DNA from: Kitasatospora sp. DSM 101779
GTDB taxonomy: Bacteria > Actinomycetota > Actinomycetes > Streptomycetales > Streptomycetaceae
Length of the DNA stretch: 46,773 nucleotides
Direction of reading: 5' to 3'
Assembly (NCBI RefSeq): GCF_025655475.1
Contig: NZ_JAHTIK010000001.1
Span: 1,739,873 to 1,786,645 of the forward strand
Shown here: one piece after another, positions 16,339 through 25,039 of the stretch
Layout: each line of letters opens with the position of its first letter
How positions within the stretch are numbered: the first letter of the stretch is position 1
Position numbers and translations under genes: made by a program
Notes under the pieces: generated by a model
Databases searched by the model: none
Told to the model about the DNA's origin: nothing
Seen by the model: the letters and a program-made list of their open reading frames with translations, nothing else

Positions 16339-16557
16339 CTACTCGCCGCCCTTCTGCACGAATCCGCGGACGAAATCCTCGGCATTCGACTCGAGGACCT
16401 CGTCGATTTCGTCCAGGACGGCGTCGACGTCGTCGCTGAGCTTTTCCTGGCGCTCCTTCAGGTCGTCGGAGGCCTGTGCCTCTGCGGACTGCTCCTCGAC
16501 CTCCTCGGAGGAGCGGTTCGCCCGCTGCTGGCCGCCGCCGGTGTCCTTACCAGCCAT
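16339..16557 (-). CDS. pup: Prokaryotic ubiquitin-like protein Pup, C-terminal Glu form
   Basis: A 72-residue, highly acidic, mostly disordered protein. The C-terminal half SDDVDAVLDEIDEVLESNAEDFVRGFVQKGGE is the conserved segment that binds Arc coiled coils, PafA and Dop. It ends GGE, already the ligation-competent form; in species where Pup ends GGQ, Dop must first deamidate it. The ATG at 16557 (MAGKDTGGGQQ) is preceded by GAGGGAA. It lies 137 bases downstream of dop in the same direction. Confidence 0.97.
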   Translation of the reverse strand: MAGKDTGGGQQRANRSSEEVEEQSAEAQASDDLKERQEKLSDDVDAVLDEIDEVLESNAEDFVRGFVQKGGE

Positions 16558-16694
16558 TTCCCTCACCCCGCTCGCTCTGTGTGGTCAGACCCTATCCGCC
16601 GGGTACGGCATTCGCGCCCGGTTTACCTTCAACGCTCGGCGCTCACCGGAATGATTCCCCTTCGGCGGGGATTTCACCCCAGGTGATCGAAGAG

Positions 16695-18206
16695 TTACCC
16701 TCCGGACAGTACACGAACCAGATCTTCGGCCGTCCGGCAGCGGTCCAGGAGTTCCTTGACGTGGTTCCTGGTGCCGCGCAGCGGCTCCATGGTGGGCACC
16801 CGCTGCAGCGAGTCACGGCCGGGCAGGTCGAAGATGACCGAGTCCCAGGAGGCCGCGGCGACGTGCTCGGCGTACTGCTCCAGGCAGCGCCCGCGGAAGT
16901 ACGCCCGGGTGTCCTCCGGAGGCTTGGAGACCGCGTGGGTGACCTCGTCCTCGGTGAGCAGTCGCTCGAACCGGCCGCGGGCCACCAGGCGGTTGTAGAG
17001 GCCCTTGTCGGCCCGTACGTCGCTGTACTGCAGGTCGACCAGGTGCAGCCGGGGGTTGTCCCAGTCCAGGCCGTCGCGCTGGCGGTAGCCCTCCAGCAGC
17101 TCGCGCTTGGCGATCCAGTCCAGTTGCTTGGACAGGCTCATCGGGTCGCGCTCCAGCCGGCCGAGCACGTCCTCCCAGCGGGCGAGCACGTCCATGGTCT
17201 GGTCGTCGGCGTCCTGGCCGTACCGGTCCTCGACGTACTTGCGGGCCAGCTCGCAGTACTCCATCTGCAGCTGGACGGCGGTGAGCTTCCGGCCGCTGCG
17301 CAGCTGGAGGAGGTGGGTCAGGCCCGGGTCGTGCGAGACCCGGTGCAGGGTGCGCACCGGCTGGTCGACGGCCAGGTCGACGGCGATGAAGCCGTCCTCG
17401 ATCATCGCCAGCACCAGCGAGGTGGTGCCCAGCTTGAGGTAGGTGGAGATCTCCGAGAGGTTGGCGTCGCCGATGATCACGTGTAGCCGGCGGTACTTCT
17501 CGGCGTCGGCGTGCGGCTCGTCGCGGGTGTTGATGATCGGCCGCTTGAGGGTCGTCTCCAGGCCCACCTCGACCTCGAAGAAGTCGGCGCGCTGGCTGAT
17601 CTGGAACCCGTTCGCGGACCCCTCCTGGCCGAGCCCGACCCGACCCGCGCCGGTGACCACCTGGCGGGAGACGAAGAACGGCGTGAGGTGGCGGACGATG
17701 TCGGCGAACGGCGTCGCCCGCTTCATCAGGTAGTTCTCGTGGGTGCCGTAGGAGGCGCCCTTGTTGTCAGTATTGTTCTTGTACAGGTGGATCTTCTGCC
17801 CGTTGGGCAGTTCCAGGGCGCGGGCCGCCGCCGCGGCCATGATCCGCTCGCCGGCCTTGTCCCAGAGCACCGCGTCACGGGGGTTGGTCACCTCGGGCGA
17901 GCTGTACTCGGGGTGCGCGTGATCCACGTAGAACCGGGCGCCGTTGGTGAGGATGACGTTGGCGAGGCCGATGTCCTCGTCCGTGAGCTGGCTGGCGTCC
18001 GCCACCTCGCGCGCGAGGTCGAAGCCGCGGGCGTCGCGCAGCGGGTTCTCCTCCTCGAAGTCCCAGCGGGCCCGCCGGGCCCGGTGCATCGCCGCGGCGT
18101 AGGCGTTGACGATCTGGGACGAGGTGAGCATGGCGTTGGCGTTCGGGTGGCCGGGCACGGAGATCCCGTACTCGGTCTCGATGCCCATCACGCGCCGTAC
18201 GGTCAT
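16695..18206 (-). CDS. dop: Depupylase/deamidase Dop
   Basis: A 503-residue PafA homologue. [12 protein letters not shown] opens the active site, and [17 protein letters not shown] holds the catalytic Asp at residue 95. The extra segment at about residues 49-80 (rich in Asp/Glu, between RARRARWDF and DIGLANVI) is the Dop loop that marks depupylases. [18 protein letters not shown] and [23 protein letters not shown] match PafA. With Pup ending in Glu, its main role here should be removing Pup from substrates. The ATG at 18206 gives the family N-terminus [10 protein letters not shown]. Confidence 0.97.
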   Translation of the reverse strand: MTVRRVMGIETEYGISVPGHPNANAMLTSSQIVNAYAAAMHRARRARWDFEEENPLRDARGFDLAREVADASQLTDEDIGLANVILTNGARFYVDHAHPEYSSPEVTNPRDAVLWDKAGERIMAAAAARALELPNGQKIHLYKNNTDNKGASYGTHENYLMKRATPFADIVRHLTPFFVSRQVVTGAGRVGLGQEGSANGFQISQRADFFEVEVGLETTLKRPIINTRDEPHADAEKYRRLHVIIGDANLSEISTYLKLGTTSLVLAMIEDGFIAVDLAVDQPVRTLHRVSHDPGLTHLLQLRSGRKLTAVQLQMEYCELARKYVEDRYGQDADDQTMDVLARWEDVLGRLERDPMSLSKQLDWIAKRELLEGYRQRDGLDWDNPRLHLVDLQYSDVRADKGLYNRLVARGRFERLLTEDEVTHAVSKPPEDTRAYFRGRCLEQYAEHVAAASWDSVIFDLPGRDSLQRVPTMEPLRGTRNHVKELLDRCRTAEDLVRVLSGG

Positions 18207-18244
18207 GCGGCCCTCCTTGCCCGTAGTGGTCCTGTGCAGACGCG

Positions 18245-18284
18245 CCGTCCGGCTGCGGGGCGGGTGGGCACCGCAGCCGGACGG
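18245..18284 (-). terminator. Perfect hairpin after arc
   Basis: CCGTCCGGCTGCGG (18245-18258) and its exact complement (18271-18284) form a 14-bp stem with a 12-base loop, 15 bases beyond the arc stop and ahead of dop. Confidence 0.75.
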
Positions 18285-18298
18285 AGGGTTCGCGGTCC

Positions 18299-20065
18299 TT
18301 ACAGGTACTGTCCGGTGTTGGCGACAGTGTCGATGGACCGGCCGGACTCGGCGCCCTGCTTGCCGGTGACGAGGGTGCGGATGAACACGATCCGCTCGCC
18401 CTTCTTTCCGGAGATCCGGGCCCAGTCGTCCGGGTTGGTGGTGTTGGGCAGGTCCTCGTTCTCCTTGAACTCGTCCACGCAAGCGGCGAGCAGGTGGGAG
18501 ACGCGCAGGCCGCGCTGGCCGTGGTCGAGGAAGTCCTTGATGGCCATCTTCTTGGCGCGGTCCACGATGTTCTGGATCATGGCGCCGGAGTTGAAGTCCT
18601 TGAAGTACAGGACTTCCTTGTCGCCGTTGGCGTAGGTGACCTCGAGGAAGCGGTTGTCCTCGGTCTCCGAGTACATCCGCTCGACCACGGACTGGATCAT
18701 GGCGGCGACGGTGGCGGGCACCGAGCCGTCGTGCTCCTTGACGTCGTCCGGGTGGAAGGGCAGAGAGTCCTTGAGGTACTTGGAGAAGATGTCCTTCGCC
18801 GCCTCGGCGTCCGGCCGCTCGATCTTGATCTTGACGTCCAGGCGGCCGGGCCGCAGGATCGCCGGGTCGATCATGTCCTCGCGGTTGGAGGCGCCGATGA
18901 CGATGACGTTCTCCAGGCCCTCCACACCGTCGATCTCCGCCAGCAGCTGCGGGACGATGGTGTTCTCCACGTCAGAGCTGACGCCGGAACCGCGGGTGCG
19001 GAACAGGGACTCCATCTCGTCGAAGAAGACGATGACGGGCGTGCCCTCGCTCGCCTTCTCCCGGGCCCGCTGGAAGACCAGGCGGATCTGCCGCTCGGTC
19101 TCGCCCACGTACTTGTTGAGCAGCTCGGGGCCCTTGATGTTGAGGAAGTAGCTCTTGCCCTGCGGCCGGCCGGTGACCTCGGCGACCTTCTTGGCCAGCG
19201 AGTTCGCGACCGCCTTGGCGATCAGCGTCTTGCCGCAGCCGGGCGGGCCGTAGAGCAGCACGCCCTTGGGCGGGCGCAGCTCGTACTCCTTGAAGAGGTC
19301 GGCGTGCAGGTAGGGCAGCTCGACCGCGTCGCGGATCTGCTCGATCTGGGTGCCCAGACCGCCGATCTGCCGGTAGTCGATGTCCGGGACCTCCTCGAGG
19401 ACCAGCTCCTCGACCTCGGACTTCGGGACCACCTCGTAGACGTATCCGGAGCGGGGCTCCATCAGGAGGGCGTCGCCGGAGCGCAGGGTGAGCTCGCGCA
19501 GCGGCTCGGCGAGCCGGACGACGCGCTCCTCGTCGGTGTGGCCGATCACCAGGGCGCGCTCGCCGTCCTCCAGGACCTCCTTGAGGGTGACGATGTCGCC
19601 GATGCTCTCGAAGGCCATCGCGTCCACGACGTTCAGGGCCTCGTTGAGCATGACTTCCTGGCCGCGGCGCAGCTCCTCGGGGTCGATGCTCGGGCTCACG
19701 TTGACCCGCAGCTTGCGGCCGCCCGTGAAGATGTCGACGGTGCCGTCCTCGTTGGCCTCGAGGAAGGTGCCGAACCCGGCAGGCGGCTGGGCGAGGCGGT
19801 CGACCTCCTCCTTGAGGGCCACGATCTGGTCGCGGGCCTCGCGGAGGGTGGCGGCGAGCCGTTCGTTCTGGGCGGTGACACCGGCCAGGTTGGTCTGGAG
19901 CTCGACGATGCGCTCCTCGAGGATTCTCGAGTTGCGCGGCGAGTCGGCGAGCTTGCGACGCAGGACGGCGATCTCCTGCTCGAGGTACGAGACCTGCGCG
20001 GCCTCGTCGGAACCACGAGCGGGCCGGCCGGCGCTGCGGTTGTAGTCGTCATCGTGGGCTGCCAC
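18299..20065 (-). CDS. arc: Proteasome-activating AAA ATPase Arc/Mpa
   Basis: A 588-residue AAA+ ATPase. The N-terminal coiled coil (about residues 25-75, [16 protein letters not shown] onward) captures Pup. Two OB-type domains follow, then the AAA module with Walker A GPPGCGKT, Walker [10 protein letters not shown] and a sensor region [20 protein letters not shown]. The protein ends GQYL, the C-terminal tail that inserts in PrcA pockets. The GTG at 20065 follows GAGGTGAGG; an upstream in-frame codon would add only three residues. The promoter region is at 20102-20129. It threads pupylated proteins into the 20S core. Confidence 0.97.
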   Translation of the reverse strand: MAAHDDDYNRSAGRPARGSDEAAQVSYLEQEIAVLRRKLADSPRNSRILEERIVELQTNLAGVTAQNERLAATLREARDQIVALKEEVDRLAQPPAGFGTFLEANEDGTVDIFTGGRKLRVNVSPSIDPEELRRGQEVMLNEALNVVDAMAFESIGDIVTLKEVLEDGERALVIGHTDEERVVRLAEPLRELTLRSGDALLMEPRSGYVYEVVPKSEVEELVLEEVPDIDYRQIGGLGTQIEQIRDAVELPYLHADLFKEYELRPPKGVLLYGPPGCGKTLIAKAVANSLAKKVAEVTGRPQGKSYFLNIKGPELLNKYVGETERQIRLVFQRAREKASEGTPVIVFFDEMESLFRTRGSGVSSDVENTIVPQLLAEIDGVEGLENVIVIGASNREDMIDPAILRPGRLDVKIKIERPDAEAAKDIFSKYLKDSLPFHPDDVKEHDGSVPATVAAMIQSVVERMYSETEDNRFLEVTYANGDKEVLYFKDFNSGAMIQNIVDRAKKMAIKDFLDHGQRGLRVSHLLAACVDEFKENEDLPNTTNPDDWARISGKKGERIVFIRTLVTGKQGAESGRSIDTVANTGQYL

Positions 20066-20101
20066 GGTCCTCACCTCCTCCTGGGGGAGCTGGACGACCC
20101 A

Positions 20102-20129
20102 AACCTACCTGCAGCCAGGGGTCTGTAAA
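20102..20129 (-). promoter_or_regulatory. Predicted arc promoter
   Basis: Read on the minus strand, TTTACA (20129-20124) and TAGGTT (20107-20102) are 16 bases apart. Transcription would begin near 20094, about 29 bases before the arc GTG. The -35 overlaps a GGGG...CCCC hairpin. Confidence 0.45.
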
Positions 20130-20265
20130 CCCCTAGATCAGAAAGATGGATCGGGCGTGTCCGATCTTCGCCCTTGCGTTGCGTCCCCTCTGGTAGTGGA
20201 TGTGCCCACCGCTCAACGGTTCAAAGCAGGGCGGGGGTAAGGTCGGCTCTGGAGTGAGAGTGGAA

Positions 20266-20598
20266 ATGCCGCGCAAAGCGGGGCGTTCCGTGACAGAAAC
20301 GGCAGGGGACATGTCGGCGACCGGCGAAGAGCTCGAAGTCTGGATCGACCAGGATCTGTGCACGGGCGACGGCATCTGCGCGCAGTACGCGCCGGAGGTC
20401 TTCGAGCTGGACATCGACGGTCTCGCCTACGTGAAGGGCGAGGACGACGAGCTGCGCCAGCAGCCCGGCGAGACGGTGCCCGTCCCGCTGACCCTGCTTC
20501 AGGACGTCGTGGACTCCGCCAAGGACTGCCCCGGCGACTGCATCCACGTGCGCCGGGTGCGCGACCGGGTCGAGGTGTACGGCCCCGACGCCGAGTGA
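20266..20598 (+). CDS. Small ferredoxin, [3Fe-4S]/[4Fe-4S] type
   Basis: A protein of up to 110 residues with the single-cluster ferredoxin pattern DQDLCTGDGICAQYAPEVF and DCPGDCIHV. The gap CTGDGIC lacks one usual cysteine, as in the [3Fe-4S] ferredoxins that serve cytochromes P450 in actinomycetes. Several starts are possible: ATG 20266, GTG 20290, and ATG 20311 with AGGGGA right before it; conserved sequence begins near residue 24 (EELEVWIDQD), so the true start may be downstream of that given. It diverges from arc. No redox partner gene is in the window. Confidence 0.85.
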   Translation: MPRKAGRSVTETAGDMSATGEELEVWIDQDLCTGDGICAQYAPEVFELDIDGLAYVKGEDDELRQQPGETVPVPLTLLQDVVDSAKDCPGDCIHVRRVRDRVEVYGPDAE

Positions 20599-20602
20599 GC
20601 GC

Positions 20603-20629
20603 GCCGGGCTGAGCCCGGCTCAGCCCGGC
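20603..20629 (+). terminator. Hairpin after the ferredoxin gene
   Basis: GCCGGGCTGA (20603-20612) and its exact complement (20620-20629), 10 bp, loop GCCCGGC, four bases past the stop. Confidence 0.65.
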
Positions 20630-20654
20630 CCCGCGACACGACCGGTACGCGCAG

Positions 20655-20674
20655 GACGGACGCCACGGTCCGTC
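20655..20674 (-). terminator. Short hairpin after the LppP/LprE-like gene
   Basis: GACGGAC (20655-20661) pairs with GTCCGTC (20668-20674), 19 bases beyond the minus-strand stop at 20693. With the hairpin at 20603 it insulates two converging genes. Confidence 0.45.
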
Positions 20675-20692
20675 AGCCCCCGCGGGCGCCGG

Positions 20693-21280
20693 TCAGACCT
20701 GTCCGGCGGGAACGGCACTCTGGGCCCGCACCCAGTTCTCGCCCTGCCGCGTCCAGCTGAGGTCCACCGCGCGGTCCGGGCAGCAGCGCGGCACGTCGTC
20801 CGAGGACCAGCCCTGGGCGTGGCCGCGGATCGCGCCGTCGCTCCGGATCGTGAGGGCGGTGACGGTGAGCCCGTCCTTCACCGGGTCCAGCAGCGTCCCG
20901 GCGACCTGCGGCCGGCCGTCCGGACCGTTGGTGAGCAGGTAGACGCCGTCCGGCGGGGTGCCGTTGCCGGCCGCGCAGTGGGCGGCCACCACGGTGCTCG
21001 GCACGCCGTCCACCGTCGCACTGGCCCGCAGTGCCACGGACACGCCGAAGGGGCCGCAGTCAAGGGGAAGTTCGGCCTTCCCCGGGTCGGGTGCGGCGGC
21101 CGCCGGCACCGGCTCCGCGGTGGGCCGCACGGGAGTGGGGCTGCCCTGCGCCGGGTCGGCCGCGAGCGCCCCGGCCACCACCGCGCCGCAGCCGGCGGCG
21201 ACCAGTGCCCAGTGCTTCAGCCCGCTGCGCGCGTGCCCGGGTACCTTCGGTCCGCCGGTGGTCATGCCGCTCGTGGTCAT
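20693..21280 (-). CDS. Exported single-anchor protein resembling the LppP/LprE family
   Basis: A 195-residue protein with a short basic N-terminus, one hydrophobic segment (LKHWALVAAGCGAVVAGALAA) and a Pro/Ala-rich linker, then an extracellular domain. It holds four widely spaced cysteines (LDCGPFGV, AAHCAAG and the pair PRCCPDRAVDLSW). The stretch LTIRSDGAIRGHAQGWSSDDVPRCCPD recalls LppP/LprE lipoproteins of actinobacteria, of unknown role. The Cys in the hydrophobic segment is not followed by a lipobox-like context, so membrane anchoring rather than lipidation is likely. It is a single gene between hairpins. Confidence 0.7.
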   Translation of the reverse strand: MTTSGMTTGGPKVPGHARSGLKHWALVAAGCGAVVAGALAADPAQGSPTPVRPTAEPVPAAAAPDPGKAELPLDCGPFGVSVALRASATVDGVPSTVVAAHCAAGNGTPPDGVYLLTNGPDGRPQVAGTLLDPVKDGLTVTALTIRSDGAIRGHAQGWSSDDVPRCCPDRAVDLSWTRQGENWVRAQSAVPAGQV

Positions 21281-21593
21281 GGTCTGCTCCGCCTCGGCCG
21301 CTGCTGGTGCTCGCTGTCAGGGCTCCCCCGGGCCCGGGTGCCCGCCGTCCCCGCGAGGGGTGTCCCCCACCTCGCCGCGCCCGCCGGGCAGACCTCTCCC
21401 CCGGTCGCTGCGCCCAGGGATCCGGGCGCGAAGAAGGGGGTGTCGTGAGCGAGCATCCTGCCACATGATCGGCCGCCGCGGGACACCGGGCCGAGGCCTC
21501 TTCGGCCGGGCCCGGCGCGGAACGCCGCGAGGGGCGGCACGCCGGAGGAACTCCTCCGTCGCGCCGCCCCTCGGCGGGTGGCCGGTCACGATG
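21281..21593. other. Intergenic stretch of 313 bases with several inverted repeats
   Basis: No credible gene was seen. It holds the trmI terminator (21529-21572) and GC-rich inverted repeats such as CCGAGGCCTCTTCGG near 21491 and a C/G-run block at 21325-21375 (CTCCCCCGGGCCCGGG, then GAGGGGTGTCCCCCAC) that looks like a worn copy of the short streptomycete hairpin repeat at 33993. Confidence 0.4.
21529..21572 (-). terminator. Two-part hairpin after trmI
   Basis: GAGGGGCGGC (21529-21538) pairs with GCCGCCCCTC (21563-21572), and an inner stem GGAGGA/TCCTCC (21544-21549 with 21552-21557) extends it. It begins 21 bases past the trmI stop. Confidence 0.7.
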
Positions 21594-22556
21594 TCAGGGC
21601 AGGTCGACGCCCTCGGCGGCGGCCGACTCGCGGGCGGACCGGCGGGCCGCGGCCCGCTCGGCGAGCGAGGGCTCCGGGGTGCCGTTGTCGTAGTCCTCGC
21701 CGTAGGCGCCCTTGGCCGGCCGGCGACGGCGCAGCGGCGGCTCGACGCCGTCGGCGAGCCGCCGGGCGGTGAGCAGGAAGCCGGTGTGGCCGATCATCCG
21801 GTGGTCCGGGCGGACGGCCAGGCCCTCCAGGTGCCAGGTGCGGACCATGGTCTCCCAGGCCTGCGGCTCGGTGAAGGTGCCGTGCTCGCGCAGCGCCTCG
21901 ACGGTCTTCGACATCTGGGTGGTGGTGGCCACGTAACAGCAGATGAGGCCGCCGGGGACGAGCGCCTTGGAGGCGACGTCCAGGCACTCCCAGGGGGCGA
22001 GCATGTCCAGGATGACGCGGTCGACGTCGGTCTCGACCAGGTTGTCCTGGAGGTCGCCGACGGTGAGCTTCCACGCCGGGTGCGGGCCGCCGAAGTAGCG
22101 CTCCACGTTGCCGCGGGCGATCTCGGCGAAGTCCTCGCGGCGCTCGTAGGAGGCGAGCATGCCGGTGTCGCCGACGGCGCGCAGCAGGTAGGTGGAGAGC
22201 GCGCCGGAGCCGACGCCGGCCTCGACGACGCGGGCGCCCGCGAAGATGTCGGCCATCGCCAGGATCTGACCCGCGTCCTTGGGGTAGATCACCGCCGCGC
22301 CGCGGGGCATGGACAGGACGTAGTCGGGGAGCAGGGGGCGCAGCGCGAGGTACGGGACGTTGCCCGTCGTGCGTACGACCGTGCCCTCGGGGGCGCCGAT
22401 CAGCTCGTCGTGCGGGAACGCACCCTTGTGGGTGTGGAACTGGTTCCCGGCCTGGAGCGTGAACGTGTAGTGGCGGCCCTTGGGGTCGGTCAGCTGGACC
22501 TGGTCCCCGACCTGGAAGGGCCCGCGTCGGCGGGTGGCACCGGTCGGTTCGGACAT
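21594..22556 (-). CDS. trmI: tRNA (adenine-58-N1)-methyltransferase TrmI
   Basis: A 320-residue class I methyltransferase. The N-terminal beta domain (FQVGDQVQLTDPKGRHYTFTL) is followed by IYPKDAGQIL and the SAM-binding loop VVEAGVGSGALSTYLL at about residues 110-125. VDRVILDMLAPWE near 184 holds the catalytic Asp. It methylates N1 of A58 in the tRNA T-loop as a homotetramer. The C-terminal 60 residues are Arg/Ala-rich and extend beyond the fold. The ATG at 22556 has TAGGA upstream. It lies in the usual actinobacterial order between the proteasome locus and the M50 protease gene. Confidence 0.94.
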   Translation of the reverse strand: MSEPTGATRRRGPFQVGDQVQLTDPKGRHYTFTLQAGNQFHTHKGAFPHDELIGAPEGTVVRTTGNVPYLALRPLLPDYVLSMPRGAAVIYPKDAGQILAMADIFAGARVVEAGVGSGALSTYLLRAVGDTGMLASYERREDFAEIARGNVERYFGGPHPAWKLTVGDLQDNLVETDVDRVILDMLAPWECLDVASKALVPGGLICCYVATTTQMSKTVEALREHGTFTEPQAWETMVRTWHLEGLAVRPDHRMIGHTGFLLTARRLADGVEPPLRRRRPAKGAYGEDYDNGTPEPSLAERAAARRSARESAAAEGVDLP

Positions 22557-22668
22557 GCCGACAATCCTAAGGGAACGCCGGACCTCCCCCGACCAGCCGG
22601 GGTCGCCCCCCAGGGATCGCGGTGACCGATCAGGGGGGCCGGGGAGGGCACCTCCCGTGTGCCTCGGC

Positions 22669-23868
22669 CTAGACGCGGCCGCCGACCTCGCGGGCGAGTC
22701 TGCGCTCGAGGTCGGCGAGGGCCAGCACGCCGTACGGGCTGCCGTCGGGGCGGACGATCAGGTACTCGGTGGCGGGGACCCGCCGCATGGCGGCCAGCAG
22801 CTGTTCGCCGGTGAGGTCGAGGTCGAGCCGCATGCCGGGTTCGAGGTCGCGGGCCAGGGCGCCGACCGCGACCCAGGGGCGGCGGTGCTCGGGCACCTTG
22901 CCGACGGCGGTCTCGGTGACCAGGGCGGTGGGCTCGCCGCGGCCGTCGACGACGACGATCGCGCCGGCCTGCGCCTCGCGGGCGCGCCGCAGCGCCTCGC
23001 CGAGCGGGGTGTCGGCGGTGACGTCGACGAAGCGGCGGGCGAGGTCCCGCAGGGCGAGCCGGGGCAGCGCCTCGCGGAGCCGGGCGTTGCGGACGGCGCC
23101 GCTCGCCCCGTTCCAGATGATCACGGCGAGGACGGCGGCGAGGACGCCGTCGATCAGGCTGTCGGTGGTGGACTGCTGGGGGTCGCGGGAGGCGCTGTAC
23201 AGCGGGAGGCCGAAGAGGACCAGCAGCGCGAGGCCGCGGCCGACCCAGGCGGCGGCGACGGTGCCGGCCATCGGTCGGCCGGTGATGCCCCAGACGACGG
23301 CGCGCAGCATCCGGCCGCCGTCCAGCGGCAGGCCGGGCAGCAGGTTGAAGGCGGCGACGACGAGGTTGCTGACCATGAGGCCGGCGAGCAGGACGCCGGG
23401 CACCGTGTCGGTGTCGACGGCGGTGAGGGCGAGGTAGAAGCCGCCGCCGAGGACGAGCGAGAGCAGCGGGCCGACGAAGGCCAGCCAGAACTCGCGGGCC
23501 GGTGTCTCGGCCTCCTTCTCGATCTCCGAGACGCCGCCGAAGAACTGCAGCTGGATGCGCCGCACCGAGAGCCGGTAGCGGAGGGCGACCACGGTGTGCG
23601 CGAGTTCGTGCACCAGCACGGAGGCGTAGAAGGCGACGGCGAAGGAGAAGGAGACGAGGTAGCGGGTGGCACCGAGGTCGGGCAGCACCTCGCTGAGCCG
23701 GCCGCCGAAGACCCAGGTGATCAGGGCGGCGATGACGAACCAGGAGGGCGTGACGTACACCGGGACGCCGAAGGGGCGGCCCATCAGGATGCCGCCGCGC
23801 GGTTCCGGCCGCTCGGGCCGGCCCGCGGACGGCTGGTCGGAGGTCCGCTGCCCCCTGGTGTCGCTCAC
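22669..23868 (-). CDS. Site-2-type (M50) membrane metalloprotease with C-terminal CBS domains
   Basis: A 399-residue polytopic protein. HELAH at residues 87-91 and PLDGGRML with Asp183 supply the zinc ligands of an intramembrane protease. About six membrane segments precede two CBS-type repeats (about 275-395, DVTADTPLGEALRRAREAQAGAIVVVDG and YLIVRPDGSPYGVLALADLERRL), which commonly bind adenine nucleotides and may set activity. The GTG at 23868 has AAGGGGACG just upstream and adds a 29-residue hydrophilic lead; the internal ATG at MGRPFGVPV is an alternative. The substrate is unknown; relatives cut anti-sigma factors or membrane fragments. Confidence 0.9.
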   Translation of the reverse strand: MSDTRGQRTSDQPSAGRPERPEPRGGILMGRPFGVPVYVTPSWFVIAALITWVFGGRLSEVLPDLGATRYLVSFSFAVAFYASVLVHELAHTVVALRYRLSVRRIQLQFFGGVSEIEKEAETPAREFWLAFVGPLLSLVLGGGFYLALTAVDTDTVPGVLLAGLMVSNLVVAAFNLLPGLPLDGGRMLRAVVWGITGRPMAGTVAAAWVGRGLALLVLFGLPLYSASRDPQQSTTDSLIDGVLAAVLAVIIWNGASGAVRNARLREALPRLALRDLARRFVDVTADTPLGEALRRAREAQAGAIVVVDGRGEPTALVTETAVGKVPEHRRPWVAVGALARDLEPGMRLDLDLTGEQLLAAMRRVPATEYLIVRPDGSPYGVLALADLERRLAREVGGRV

Positions 23869-24112
23869 CGCGTCCCCTTCGCTCTCGTCGTCCCCGCCGG
23901 CGCGCCGTGCTGCCACGGCTGCCGCGGCCCGCACCGTCGCGCCCACGCTACGTGATCTCCGTCCGGATGCCGCGCGCGCCCCTCGCGCCGCGCCCGCGGC
24001 GCCGGTCCGGTGCTGCCCGCACCTCGGTGATACCCCGGATGCGGCCGCTCCAGCGCTGCCGTGTCAGCCGGGCGGCAGCGGGATGTGAGCGAAGGGCAAT
24101 AGGGTCGGGGGC

Positions 24113-25039
24113 ATGCACCAGACCGACACCGTGCCGCCGGCCCGGCCGGCCGCCGCGCCGACGGGCCTTTCGCCGTCGCGCGCCGGCGACTTCATGACCT
24201 GCCCGCTGCTGTACCGGCTGCGGGTGATCGACCGGCTGCCGGAGCCGCCGAGCGCGGCCGCCACCCGCGGCACGGTGGTGCACGCCGTGCTGGAGCGGCT
24301 CTTCGACCACCCGCCGGGCGAGCGGACGGCGGAGCTGGCGCGTTCGCTGCTGCGCCCGCAGTGGGAGCGGATGCTGGGCGAGCGGCCGGAGCTGGCGCAG
24401 TTGTTCCCGGGTGACGAGGACGGTTCGGCGCTGGCCGGCTGGCTGGGCGACGCGGAGAAGCTGGTGGACCGCTGGTTCGGGCTGGAGGACCCGACGCGGC
24501 TGCACCCGGTGGAGCGCGAGCTGTACGTGGAGACACCGCTGGAGCCGGGCGTGCTGCTGCGCGGCTACATCGACCGGGTGGACGTCGCGCCGACCGGCGA
24601 GGTGCGGCTGGTCGACTACAAGACCGGGCGGGCGCCCTCGCGGGACTTCGAGGGCAAGGCGATGTTCCAGATGAAGTTCTACGCCCTGGTGGTGTGGCGC
24701 TGGAAGGGCGTCGTCCCGCGGCGGCTGCAGCTGGTGTACCTGGGCGGCGGCGGGGACGTGGTCACGTACGACCCGGACGAGGCGGACCTGCTGTCGGTGG
24801 AGCGCAAGCTCCGGGCGCTGTGGGAGACGATCTCGCGGGCGGTGGCGACGGGCGACTTCCCGGCCACCCGCAACCGGCTGTGCGACTGGTGCGACCACAA
24901 GGCGCGGTGCCCCGAGTTCGGGGGCACTCCCCCGCCGTACCCGCTGCCGGTGCAGGTGCCGGTGCCGGTGCCGGTGCCGGTGCAGAGAACGACCGACGAC
25001 GATCCCACGGGGGATCTCATGGTGAGCAAGGAGTCGTAG
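24113..25039 (+). CDS. RecB-family PD-(D/E)XK exonuclease with predicted [4Fe-4S] cluster
   Basis: A 308-residue nuclease-like protein. LSPSRAGDFMTCPLLYRLRVIDRLP begins the domain with its first cluster Cys (residue 30). TRGTVVHAVLE supplies the conserved His. VRLVDYKTGRAPS near residue 168 is the D...K catalytic motif, and RLCDWCDHKARCPEF holds the last three cluster cysteines. This is the AddB/Cas4-like arrangement of RecB nucleases. The tail after residue 270 is not conserved and includes a Val-Pro/Gln repeat from a hexanucleotide run. It overlaps no gene, but its stop directly abuts the start of the next gene. Confidence 0.9.
   Translation: MHQTDTVPPARPAAAPTGLSPSRAGDFMTCPLLYRLRVIDRLPEPPSAAATRGTVVHAVLERLFDHPPGERTAELARSLLRPQWERMLGERPELAQLFPGDEDGSALAGWLGDAEKLVDRWFGLEDPTRLHPVERELYVETPLEPGVLLRGYIDRVDVAPTGEVRLVDYKTGRAPSRDFEGKAMFQMKFYALVVWRWKGVVPRRLQLVYLGGGGDVVTYDPDEADLLSVERKLRALWETISRAVATGDFPATRNRLCDWCDHKARCPEFGGTPPPYPLPVQVPVPVPVPVQRTTDDDPTGDLMVSKES
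24949..24984 (+). repeat. Hexanucleotide tandem repeat in the 3' end of the RecB-like gene
   Basis: Six consecutive hexamers: GGTGCA, GGTGCC four times, GGTGCA. They encode alternating Val with Pro or Gln behind the last cluster cysteine. Copy number changes would keep the frame. Confidence 0.85.

Noticed and set aside
16615..16660. GTTTACC/GCTCACC pair resembling a PHO box upstream of pup
   Set aside because: Only one repeat is near consensus and spacing does not fit 11-base direct repeats.
17755..17790. TTGTCAGTATTG, resembling the DNA-damage promoter bound with PafBC
   Set aside because: It lies inside dop opposite the conserved NNTDNKG codons and points toward no gene start.
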